This document shows, in pieces, positions 1 to 5,867 of a stretch of 6,311 bases of DNA. The stretch is from assembly GCA_014879435.1 (NCBI GenBank), contig JACSSB010000254.1, positions 1 through 6,311 of the forward strand, given 5' to 3'. Source of the stretch: Phycisphaerales bacterium (lineage in GTDB: Bacteria > Pseudomonadota > Gammaproteobacteria > Competibacterales > Competibacteraceae). Position numbers and translations under genes: made by a program. Below the pieces are notes generated by a model that did not search any database, was not told where the DNA came from, and was given only the letters and a program-made list of their open reading frames with translations. How positions within the stretch are numbered: position 1 is the stretch's first letter; every line of letters begins with the position of its first letter.

Positions 1-20
1 CCAACTAAAAACAATGCGGC

Positions 21-28
21 AGGGGAGG
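21..28 (+). promoter_or_regulatory. Shine-Dalgarno that sets the hydrolase start
   Basis: The purine run AGGGGAGG lies 6 bases before the ATG at 35. Two earlier in-frame ATGs, at 14 and 29, are poorer choices: the first has no purine-rich site before it and the second is directly against this one. The motif therefore argues for initiation at 35. Confidence 0.6.
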
Positions 29-34
29 ATGATC

Positions 35-706
35 ATGGGGACTCAGCGGGAAACGGTGGTGCTGGTACACGGCTTGTACGTGCATGGCCTGTGGATGAAG
101 TTGCTTGAATACTGGCTGGAAGAAGCGGGTTACCGCACGCTGAACTATTCCTACCCGAGCATGACGCATTCGCCAGCGGAAAATGCCGAGGAACTGCAGG
201 CTCTACTGGAGCCGCTGACGACATCCACTGTGCACTTCCTGGCCCACAGCATGGGCGGCCTGGTCGTGCGCTATCTCTTTCATCGCTATCCCCAACAGCG
301 ACCGGGCCGCATTGTGACGTTAGGTACCCCACATCAGGGCAGCTACGCTGCACGTGTCATGCACGACAGCGGGCTGGGATTATTCGTCGGTCGGGGCTTG
401 GAAGGCGGGCTGATGGGCGATGCACCACCTTGGGTTGCGTCCCATCAACTGGGCTCGGTTGCCGGAACCTTGAATGTCGGCTTTGGCCTCTTGCTCCCTG
501 GCATGCCCGCACCGGCTGACGGCTTGATCGCGGTGGTCGAGACTCAGCTACTTGGGATGAGTGATCACATCTGCCTGCCGGTGTCTCATATGCAGATGCT
601 GGTGGACCCTACAACGATTACCCAAGCCTGTACTTTCTTTGCCACCGGCCGGTTTCGCCATCCTCACTCTGCGCGATCTGAGGACGGAATGGTAAACTCA
701 AGATGA
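35..706 (+). CDS. Alpha/beta-fold hydrolase, lipase/esterase type
   Basis: A 223-residue serine hydrolase of the alpha/beta fold, probably an esterase or lipase; the substrate is unknown. Numbering from the ATG at 35, the oxyanion-type motif VLVHG is at residues 9-13. The nucleophile elbow AHSMGG puts the catalytic serine at about 72. A TPHQGS motif, typical of the PGAP1/triacylglycerol-lipase-like branch, follows at 98-103. The likely triad is completed by an Asp in PADG (about 162) and a His in VSHMQM (about 185). There is no signal peptide or membrane segment, so it is probably cytoplasmic. The protein is short for a lipase and has little room for a lid domain. It ends 42 bases before yebC on the same strand and could share a transcript with it. 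The fold and triad are clear from the sequence; the reaction is not. Confidence 0.85.
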   Translation: MGTQRETVVLVHGLYVHGLWMKLLEYWLEEAGYRTLNYSYPSMTHSPAENAEELQALLEPLTTSTVHFLAHSMGGLVVRYLFHRYPQQRPGRIVTLGTPHQGSYAARVMHDSGLGLFVGRGLEGGLMGDAPPWVASHQLGSVAGTLNVGFGLLLPGMPAPADGLIAVVETQLLGMSDHICLPVSHMQMLVDPTTITQACTFFATGRFRHPHSARSEDGMVNSR

Positions 707-748
707 TTTTTCAAGCATTGACAGCTCTATTAACGCAAGAGGCTTTAC

Positions 749-1492
749 ATGGCGGGACATAGCAAGTGGGCCAATATCCAGCACCGGAAAAACGCCCAGG
801 ATGCCAAACGCGGCAAGTTATTCACCCGGCTGATCCGCGAAACCACCGTAGCAGCCCGCATGGGCGGCGGTGATCTGAATACCAATCCACGATTGCGACT
901 GGCAGTCGACAAGGCGCTGGCCGCCAACATGCCCAAGGACACCATCGAACGGGCTATCAAGCGGGGTTCTGGCGAATTGGAAGGGGTGGTGTACGAAGAA
1001 ATTCGCTACGAAGGCTACGGACCCGGTGGCGTGGCGGTGATCGTGGATACGCTGACCGATAACCGCAACCGCACAGTGGCGGAAGTGCGTCATGCCTTCA
1101 GCAAATGCGGTGGCAATCTCGGCACCAGTGGCTCGGTAGCCTTTCAGTTCACCGAACAAGGCGTGCTGAGCTATCCGGCGAACAGCGATGAAGATCGCCT
1201 GATGGAGGTCGCCATCGAAGCCGGTGCCGATGATGTGCTCAGCGATGAGGACGGCTCCGTAGAGGTGCTCGTCAACCCAGCCACCTTTCAAGAGATCAAG
1301 CAGGCCATGATCGCCGCTGGCCTGGAACCGGAATCGGCTGAGGTCACCTTCCGCGCCAGCGTCAACACCACCCTCGGCTTTGAGGATGCGCAGAAGATGG
1401 TCAAGCTGCTGGAAATGCTGGAAGATCTGGACGATACCCAGAACGTCTACTCCAACGCCGATATTCCCGACGACGTCCTGGCGAAGCTTTGA
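749..1492 (+). CDS. yebC: YebC/PmpR/TACO1 family protein
   Basis: A full-length, 247-residue YebC protein (the E. coli protein is about 246). The family signature MAGHSKWANIQHRK opens the protein. RGKLFTRLIRE follows at 21-31, then YEGYGPGGVA and a TDNRNRT segment at 87-109, GGNLGTSGSVAFQF at 121-134, and a C-terminal LEDLDDTQNVYSNADI at 224-239. The family was first annotated as a transcription regulator (PmpR in Pseudomonas). The mitochondrial homologue TACO1 is a translation activator, and recent work links bacterial members to the ribosome and relief of proline-related stalling. The start is well supported, with AAGAGG at 737-742 and a 6-base spacer. The stop overlaps or abuts the ruvC start, so the two genes are probably co-transcribed and translationally coupled. 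Nothing in the protein looks broken. Confidence 0.97.
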   Translation: MAGHSKWANIQHRKNAQDAKRGKLFTRLIRETTVAARMGGGDLNTNPRLRLAVDKALAANMPKDTIERAIKRGSGELEGVVYEEIRYEGYGPGGVAVIVDTLTDNRNRTVAEVRHAFSKCGGNLGTSGSVAFQFTEQGVLSYPANSDEDRLMEVAIEAGADDVLSDEDGSVEVLVNPATFQEIKQAMIAAGLEPESAEVTFRASVNTTLGFEDAQKMVKLLEMLEDLDDTQNVYSNADIPDDVLAKL

Positions 1493-1494
1493 GC

Positions 1495-2019
1495 GTGACG
1501 ACGATCCGGCTGATGGGCATCGATCCGGGTTCACGAATCACCGGTTACGGTATTGTCGACATGGACGGATCACGGAGCCGCCATGTCGCCAGTGGCTGTA
1601 TCCAGACGGCCAGCAACCGGCCGCTACCGGAACGGCTGAAAACCATTTTCGAAGAACTCACCGCCGTCATTCAGTCCTGGAAGCCAACGGAAGTCGCTAT
1701 CGAGCAAGTCTTCATGCACCGTAATCCCGATTCGGCACTCAAGCTGGGGCAGGCTCGGGGTGCGGCGTTGTGCGCCGTGGTGCTGACTGGATTGCCGCTG
1801 AGCGAATACGCACCGCGTGCCATCAAACAAGCCGTGGCGGGCACCGGCGCAGCCGACAAGACCCAGGTACAAAGGATGGTGAGCCTGTTGCTTAGCCTAT
1901 CCGAACCACCCTCTGCCGATGCCGCCGACGCGCTGGCGGTGGCACTCTGTCACGGCCATACCCGACAGACCCTACACCGACTTGGACCCGCCGCTCTGTT
2001 GGCTGGGAGACGGCGATGA
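1495..2019 (+). CDS. ruvC: Holliday junction endonuclease RuvC
   Basis: RuvC resolves Holliday junctions by paired symmetric nicks, acting with RuvAB. The RNase H-like fold is shown by GIDPGSRITGYG at the N-terminus (first catalytic Asp, residue 10), AIEQVF (Glu 70) and the SADAADALA helix (Asp 142 and Asp 145). These match E. coli D7, E66, D138 and D141, so all four metal-binding acids are present. The length from the GTG at 1495 is 174 residues, against 173 in E. coli. A TTG at 1489, overlapping the yebC stop as TTGA, would add two residues. The ATG at 1513 would remove most of the first beta strand and is rejected. Neither upstream start has a strong Shine-Dalgarno, so coupling to yebC translation is likely. 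The 3' end overlaps ruvA by four bases (ATGA). The C-terminus is Arg-rich (GRRR). Confidence 0.95.
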   Translation: MTTIRLMGIDPGSRITGYGIVDMDGSRSRHVASGCIQTASNRPLPERLKTIFEELTAVIQSWKPTEVAIEQVFMHRNPDSALKLGQARGAALCAVVLTGLPLSEYAPRAIKQAVAGTGAADKTQVQRMVSLLLSLSEPPSADAADALAVALCHGHTRQTLHRLGPAALLAGRRR

Positions 2020-2624
2020 TCGGTCGCCTGCGGGGATTACTGGCCTGGAAGCAGCCGCCGTATCTGATGATCGATGCGCATGGCGTTGGTTACGAACTGG
2101 AAGCCTCGCTGAACACCTTCCAGAGCCTGCCGGAATTGGGGGCCGAAGTCGTGCTCTACACCCATCTGGCGGTACGCGAAGACGCTCATACCCTGTATGG
2201 CTTCGCCAACACCGCCGAGCGCGGCTTATTCCGTAACCTGATCCGGGTCAGCGGCGTGGGCCCGCGCCTCGCACTGCTGATTCTGTCCGGTATGAGCGTG
2301 GATGTATTCAGCCGCTGCGTGCGCGAAGGCGATACCACTGCACTGGTGCGACTGCCCGGAGTCGGCAAGAAAACTGCCGAGCGCCTCATCATTGAAATGC
2401 GCGACCGCATCGGTGGGCTGGACTCACTTCCAGCAACGATCACCTTGCCTGGCGATCTGTCTACGACGACCACCGCCACGCCACGGGATGACGCCATCAG
2501 CGCGCTGGTGGCGCTGGGCTACAAATTGCCCGAAGCTTCGCGCATGGTGCAGAGTCTCAATACCGAAGGTCTCGCCAGCGAGGCGATCATTCGATTAGCT
2601 CTACAATCCAGCGTGCATCGCTGA
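2016..2624 (+). CDS. ruvA: Holliday junction branch-migration subunit RuvA
   Basis: A 202-residue RuvA (E. coli 203). It forms the tetrameric cradle that binds the four-way junction and loads RuvB rings. Domain I is the OB fold beginning MIGRLRG, and it carries the acidic pin Glu55-Asp56 in VREDAHTLYGF. Domain II has two helix-hairpin-helix motifs: VSGVGPRLAL (about 78-87) and LPGVGKKTAERL (about 113-124). A Thr/Asp-rich flexible linker (about 139-158) leads to domain III (about 159-202, with ALVALGYK), which contacts RuvB. The ATG overlaps the ruvC stop as ATGA, and GGGAGA at 2005-2010 is a good Shine-Dalgarno. No canonical LexA box (CTGT-N8-ACAG) was seen upstream of ruvC, ruvA or ruvB, unlike the SOS-controlled ruvAB of E. 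coli. Confidence 0.97.
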   Translation: MIGRLRGLLAWKQPPYLMIDAHGVGYELEASLNTFQSLPELGAEVVLYTHLAVREDAHTLYGFANTAERGLFRNLIRVSGVGPRLALLILSGMSVDVFSRCVREGDTTALVRLPGVGKKTAERLIIEMRDRIGGLDSLPATITLPGDLSTTTTATPRDDAISALVALGYKLPEASRMVQSLNTEGLASEAIIRLALQSSVHR

Positions 2625-2726
2625 TACACTCGTCCGCGTTAGAAAAATCAGTAGCGGTGCCGGTTCGCGTTTGCGCTTAAACTCTCGGATCGCACCGACT
2701 CCGCCACCGCAGCGACCGCACCGCCC
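2625..2726 (+). other. C-rich ruvA-ruvB intergenic leader
   Basis: A 102-base gap in an otherwise packed ruv cluster. The last 36 bases (2691-2726) contain 21 C, 8 G, 6 A and 1 T, in loose CACCG/GCGACCG repeats. No Shine-Dalgarno precedes the ruvB ATG. A 6-base inverted repeat (CGGTGC at 2655-2660, GCACCG at 2692-2697) flanks a 31-base loop but is weak. The ruvB frame is open back to a stop at 2652-2654 with no ATG, GTG or TTG, so ruvB cannot start upstream. I found no convincing promoter. Confidence 0.4.
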
Positions 2727-3767
2727 ATGAATCCTTCCGACCGTTTGATTTCTCCAGCTTCTCGTGGCGACGATGCCATTCAGGATCGTGCTGTTCGCCC
2801 ACGACAATTAAATGAATACATTGGTCAGCAGGCCATGCGCGAGCAGTTGGAGATTTTCATTCAGGCCGCCCGCGCGCGCGCCGAAGCGCTGGATCATGTG
2901 CTTTTATTCGGTCCGCCCGGTCTGGGTAAGACTACGTTGGCGCAGATCGTCGCTGTCGAAATGGGTGTCGATCTACGCCAGACTTCGGGGCCAGTGCTGG
3001 AGCGACCGGGCGATCTGGCCGCCTTACTGACCAACCTGGAACCCCGCGATGTGCTGTTTATCGACGAGATCCATCGCCTCAGTCCAGTGGTGGAGGAAGT
3101 GCTGTATCCAGCGATGGAGGACTATCAGATCGATATCATGATCGGCGAGGGACCAGCGGCGCGTTCGATTAAATTGGATCTACCGCCGTTTACCTTGGTC
3201 GGCGCCACCACGCGCGCTGGCTTACTGACCTCACCACTGCGGGATCGCTTCGGGATCGTTCATCGGCTTGAGTTTTACACGCCGGAGGAACTGACTGAAA
3301 TCGTGGCGCGCTCGGCGCGCATCCTCGGAATCGAGACCGATTATCCCGAAGGCGCGATGGAAATCGGCCGACGCTCACGCGGCACACCGCGCATCGCTAA
3401 TCGGTTATTGCGACGGGTACGTGATTTCGCGCAGGTGAAAGCGGATGGACGGATTACCGTCGAAGTGGCGCGGCAAGCTCTCGACCTGCTGAAGGTGGAT
3501 GAACACGGCTTCGACGAACTGGATCGGCGGCTACTGTGGTTGATGATCGATAAATTTGGCGGAGGACCGGTAGGGCTGGATACGCTGGCAGCAGCACTGG
3601 GCGAAGAACGCGGCACCATCGAGGACGTCTTGGAACCCTTTCTGATCCAGCAGGGATTCTTGATGCGTACACCGCGCGGTCGGCTGGCAACCGCGCATGC
3701 TTACCGCCATTTTGGTTTGCACTCCGGCCCAGTAGGGAGCGGCGATCTACTCAGCTCCGCGCCGTAG
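2727..3767 (+). CDS. ruvB: Holliday junction branch-migration ATPase RuvB
   Basis: A 346-residue AAA+ motor that pumps DNA through the RuvA-bound junction as paired hexameric rings. The order is N-terminal DRLIS, Walker A GPPGLGKT (62-69), Walker B LFIDEIH (110-116, Asp113-Glu114), sensor 1 GATTRAG (159-165), the arginine finger in LRDRFGI (Arg174), a sensor 2 region RGTPRIANRLLRR (218-230), and a winged-helix DNA-binding domain ending RTPRGRLAT (about 314-321). All catalytic elements are intact and the length is normal. The start at 2727 is the only available one and fits the family N-terminus, but it has no Shine-Dalgarno. The stop is 4 bases from the stop of the minus-strand gene downstream. 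The two transcripts therefore converge, and any ruvB terminator must lie inside that gene. Confidence 0.97.
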   Translation: MNPSDRLISPASRGDDAIQDRAVRPRQLNEYIGQQAMREQLEIFIQAARARAEALDHVLLFGPPGLGKTTLAQIVAVEMGVDLRQTSGPVLERPGDLAALLTNLEPRDVLFIDEIHRLSPVVEEVLYPAMEDYQIDIMIGEGPAARSIKLDLPPFTLVGATTRAGLLTSPLRDRFGIVHRLEFYTPEELTEIVARSARILGIETDYPEGAMEIGRRSRGTPRIANRLLRRVRDFAQVKADGRITVEVARQALDLLKVDEHGFDELDRRLLWLMIDKFGGGPVGLDTLAAALGEERGTIEDVLEPFLIQQGFLMRTPRGRLATAHAYRHFGLHSGPVGSGDLLSSAP

Positions 3768-3771
3768 CCAA

Positions 3772-4185
3772 TTAGGGTTTGGCCGGTGTAGCGGGTGTGG
3801 CAGGTGTAGCGGGTGTAGCGGGTGTGGCGGGTGTGGCGGGTGTAGCGGGTGTGGCAGATGTAGCGGGTGCAGCGGATGTAGCCGGTGGCATGGGGGGTTC
3901 CGAAGAGGTATCAGGTATCGTAATTTCCTCCTCCACCATCTCTGTCGGGGCGTTGGATTCGGTGGTCGATGGCAGGTTTTCCACAGCGATGTCGTATTCT
4001 TCCACGCTGAGGGTGCCATCGGCATCGGCGTCAGCAGTATCGAAGTCCAAACCTTCGATACTGGCGGCCTCATCGGCGCTGACCAGCCCGTCACCATCGG
4101 TATCGGCTTCTTCGAAAGTCAATGGAGTCGCCGCGAAAACAGACAGAGCAGCCATCAGAAGGACCGGTACAATGAGCTTGCGCAT
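3772..4185 (-). CDS. Exported EF-hand protein with Ala-Thr-Pro repeat tail
   Basis: A 137-residue protein that I cannot assign to a named family. Residues 1-18 look like a signal peptide (MRK, hydrophobic core, then SVFA before ATP), so the mature protein is probably periplasmic or secreted. Two canonical 12-residue EF-hand loops follow. Loop 1 is residues 28-39, with Asp at 28, 30 and 32, Gly33, Ser36 and Glu39. Loop 2 is 52-63, with Asp at 52, 54 and 56, Gly57, Ser60 and Glu63. Both have every calcium-coordinating position filled. An acidic linker (TEMVEEE, about 81-87) and a PPMPP segment lead to a tail of three-residue Ala-Thr-Pro units that ends two residues after the last repeat in AKP. 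There is no C-terminal domain or anchor. GGAG about 10 bases before the ATG supports the start. It is the only minus-strand gene and separates the ruv and tol blocks. Calcium binding is inferred; the biological role is unknown. Confidence 0.85.
   Translation of the reverse strand: MRKLIVPVLLMAALSVFAATPLTFEEADTDGDGLVSADEAASIEGLDFDTADADADGTLSVEEYDIAVENLPSTTESNAPTEMVEEEITIPDTSSEPPMPPATSAAPATSATPATPATPATPATPATPATPATPAKP
3784..3882 (-). repeat. Eleven 9-base tandem repeats encoding Ala-Thr-Pro
   Basis: Eleven head-to-tail 9-base units read GGGTGTRGC on the plus strand, and Ala-Thr-Pro on the minus-strand coding frame. Eight units nearest the gene's stop encode exact ATP. The three nearest the EF-hands are diverged (ATS, AAP, ATS). 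Because the unit is three codons, gain or loss of copies keeps the frame. The graded divergence suggests recent slippage expansion at the 3' end of the gene. Confidence 0.92.
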
Positions 4186-4254
4186 TACAAGTGATCTCCA
4201 CGAAATTGTGCCGCTCTGATCGGAATGGCACTGTAAGTTGAATCGGCAAAACGG

Positions 4255-4284
4255 ATTGTAGTGGAAGCGGAAAATGTTTGTCTG
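4255..4284 (-). promoter_or_regulatory. Possible promoter for the EF-hand gene
   Basis: Read on the minus strand, a -35-like CAGACA (plus 4279-4284, 4 of 6 matches) and a -10-like TACAAT (plus 4255-4260, 5 of 6) are separated by 18 bases. This would give a leader of roughly 60 bases before the ATG at 4185. The -35 would lie inside the first codons of ybgC, so the two genes would interfere at this spot. This rests on motif matching only. Confidence 0.25.
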
Positions 4285-4678
4285 GCCGGTACGGATTTAC
4301 TATGAGGATACTGATAGTGGCGGTGTAGTGTACTACGCCAACTATCTAAAATTTATGGAGCGCGCCCGCACCGAATGGTTGCGCGCTCGTGGTTTTGAAC
4401 AGGACGCGCTGCTGCGCGAGCAACGACTGTTGTTCGCAGTGCGGACGCTGCGCGTGGACTATCACCGACCGGCACGCTTCAATGATTTGCTGGAGGTCGT
4501 CAGCCAAATCGCGGAAGCAGGTGGTGCTAGTCTCACTTTTGCGCAGGACATCCGCCGGGCGGGTTCCAGTGAGGTGTTATGTAGCGCGCGGGTAAAGGTG
4601 GCGTGTATCGATGCCGAGCACTTCCGGACCCGCCGGCTGCCTCGACAGTTGATGAGGGAGATTGTAGGTGACTCATGA
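4274..4678 (+). CDS. ybgC: Tol-Pal-associated acyl-CoA thioesterase YbgC
   Basis: A 134-residue hotdog-fold thioesterase, the same length as E. coli YbgC, which hydrolyses acyl-CoA thioesters in the cytoplasm at the inner membrane. The family signature YYEDTDSGGVVYYANYL spans residues 9-25. Asp14 sits where E. coli Asp18, the catalytic residue, is found. ERARTEWLR follows, then the core strands RVDYHRPARF and ARVKVACIDA. GGAAG at 4263-4267 lies 6 bases before the ATG, and the N-terminus (FVWPVRIYYEDTD) aligns well with the family. It opens the tol operon here: its stop lies inside the first codons of tolQ, an 11-base overlap. The direct role of YbgC in Tol function is unsettled; linkage to tol genes is the main argument for one. 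Confidence 0.95.
   Translation: MFVWPVRIYYEDTDSGGVVYYANYLKFMERARTEWLRARGFEQDALLREQRLLFAVRTLRVDYHRPARFNDLLEVVSQIAEAGGASLTFAQDIRRAGSSEVLCSARVKVACIDAEHFRTRRLPRQLMREIVGDS
4655..4660 (+). promoter_or_regulatory. Shine-Dalgarno for tolQ inside ybgC
   Basis: AGGGAG lies 7 bases before the GTG at 4668. It decides the tolQ start in favour of GTG 4668. The ATG at 4675, which overlaps the ybgC stop, is in a different frame from tolQ. Confidence 0.6.
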
Positions 4679-5396
4679 TTTGTCATTTTGGAATCTGATT
4701 GCCAATGCCAGCCTGATCGTACAACTGATCATGCTGTTTCTGGCACTGATTTCACTGAGTTCGTGGTGGGTAATCGTCAAAAAGGGCATGGTACTGGCTT
4801 CGGCGCGACGGGCGGCGGAGCAGTTCGAAGATGATTTCTGGTCGGGAATCGACCTAGCCTCGCTGTATGCACGCATCAACCGCCAGAAAGAAGCCGTCTG
4901 GGGAATGGAAGCCATTTTTCTGGCGGGCTTTCAGGAATTTCTGCGTCTGCGCTCTCAACCGACGGTGGACCCGGAATCGGTGGTTAGCGGTGCGCAACGC
5001 GCGATGCGGGCTGCCGGTTCGCGCGAGCTGGACGATCTGGAAGTCTATTTATCGCTGCTAGCAACAACAGGCTCGACCAGCCCGTATATCGGACTGTTCG
5101 GCACGGTCTGGGGCATCATGAATGCATTCCGAGCGCTGGGACTGGTACAACAGGCCACGCTGGCACAGGTAGCGCCAGGAATTGCCGAGGCACTGGTCGC
5201 GACCGCAATGGGCCTATTCGCAGCTATTCCCGCAGTCATTTTTTACAACCGATACGCGCATGAAGTGGATCGGCTGGCCAATCGCTATGAGACCTTCATG
5301 GAGGAATTTTCTAACATCCTCCAGCGGCAGTCCTACCACCTGCGCAAGAGCCACGCCGATGCTGCTGCCCGTTCCTCGGCGGCCACCCAAGGATAA
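4668..5396 (+). CDS. tolQ: Tol-Pal motor stator protein TolQ
   Basis: TolQ is the three-helix inner-membrane subunit of the TolQR proton-driven motor, of the ExbB/MotA family. Membrane helix 1 is about residues 14-36. A long cytoplasmic segment carries EDDFWSGIDL and the RAMRAAGSRELDDLE region. Helix 2 covers about 127-155 (SPYIGLFGTVWGIMNAF). Helix 3 covers about 168-193 (APGIAEALVATAMGLFAAIPAV). Thr146 and Thr179 correspond to the channel threonines Thr145 and Thr178 of E. coli. At 242 residues it is about 12 longer than E. coli TolQ. The extra length is mainly a polar Ala/Ser tail after the conserved NRYETFMEEFSNIL segment. It starts with GTG, overlaps ybgC by 11 bases, and is followed by tolR after 6 bases. 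Confidence 0.97.
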   Translation: MTHDLSFWNLIANASLIVQLIMLFLALISLSSWWVIVKKGMVLASARRAAEQFEDDFWSGIDLASLYARINRQKEAVWGMEAIFLAGFQEFLRLRSQPTVDPESVVSGAQRAMRAAGSRELDDLEVYLSLLATTGSTSPYIGLFGTVWGIMNAFRALGLVQQATLAQVAPGIAEALVATAMGLFAAIPAVIFYNRYAHEVDRLANRYETFMEEFSNILQRQSYHLRKSHADAAARSSAATQG

Positions 5397-5402
5397 CGGT
5401 TC

Positions 5403-5858
5403 ATGGCACGACGCAGTTCACATAGCCGCCTAAAAGCGGAAATCAACATCGTCCCATATATTGACGTGATGCTGGTGTTACTGGTGATCTTTATGGTCAC
5501 CGCACCATTACTCAATCAGGGGGTGGAAGTGGATTTGCCCAAAGCTCCAGCGGAATCGTTGAACGACCACGAGAAAGCGTCCGAGGTACTGGTGTTATCG
5601 ATTCAGAAAGACGGCGCCTGCTATCTGGGAATTGGCGCGGAGAAAGCGCAAACAGTGAATTGCGATACCCTAGAACCGCGACATCAAGAAGCCATGAATC
5701 TGATGACGCAAAAACCCCAGCCACCCGTTCTGGTACGCGCTGATCGGGAAGTCCAATACGATCAGGTCATCAAGGGCATGAGCGCTCTGCGCAACACGGG
5801 AGCGGTCCGGGTCGGTCTATCTACAGCACCTCCGGAAGCATCCGCAGCCGAGCAGTGA
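5403..5858 (+). CDS. tolR: Tol-Pal motor protein TolR
   Basis: TolR is the single-span partner of TolQ, of the ExbD/TolR family, 151 residues (E. coli 142). A short cytoplasmic basic N-terminus and EINIVPYIDVMLVLLVIFMV give the membrane helix (about 18-36). Asp21 sits at the place of the essential proton-carrying Asp23 of E. coli. TAPLLNQGVEVDLP then leads into the periplasmic domain, which contains VLSIQKDG, VLVRADREVQYDQVI and AVRVGLST. Cys73 and Cys87 lie in the middle of that domain; as I recall it, E. coli TolR has no cysteine. The C-terminus ends in a short acidic/Ala tail (PPEASAAEQ). AAGGA at 5389-5393 supports the ATG. tolA follows after 9 bases, in the same reading frame. Confidence 0.96.
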   Translation: MARRSSHSRLKAEINIVPYIDVMLVLLVIFMVTAPLLNQGVEVDLPKAPAESLNDHEKASEVLVLSIQKDGACYLGIGAEKAQTVNCDTLEPRHQEAMNLMTQKPQPPVLVRADREVQYDQVIKGMSALRNTGAVRVGLSTAPPEASAAEQ

Positions 5859-5867
5859 CCGCAGTCG

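Noticed and set aside
14..34. Hydrolase start at the ATG at 14
   Set aside because: It lacks a ribosome site, while a strong one sits correctly before the ATG at 35, and the added seven residues are not part of the fold.
707..711. Run of five T after the hydrolase stop as an intrinsic terminator
   Set aside because: No GC-rich hairpin immediately precedes it.
718..723. A perfect -35 hexamer TTGACA before yebC
   Set aside because: No -10-like hexamer lies 16-18 bases downstream; that position is the yebC ribosome site. TATTAA at 728-733 is only 4 bases away and has no -35 of its own.
818..1534. Long minus-strand open frame across yebC
   Set aside because: It lies opposite a fully conserved gene and has no recognisable motif; it is explained by codon bias of yebC.
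2625..2726. SOS (LexA) box controlling ruvA or ruvB
   Set aside because: No CTGT-N8-ACAG-like sequence was found here or before yebC; ruvA in any case overlaps ruvC.
3779..4219. Plus-strand open frame with a Gly-Val-Ala repeat opposite the EF-hand gene
   Set aside because: It is the mirror of the Ala-Thr-Pro repeat. The minus-strand frame has a signal peptide, two perfect EF-hands and a ribosome site; the plus frame has only low-complexity sequence.
4208..4231. Inverted repeat GTGCC-N14-GGCAC in the divergent spacer as an operator
   Set aside because: A five-base stem is expected by chance in a region this size, and no regulator is suggested.
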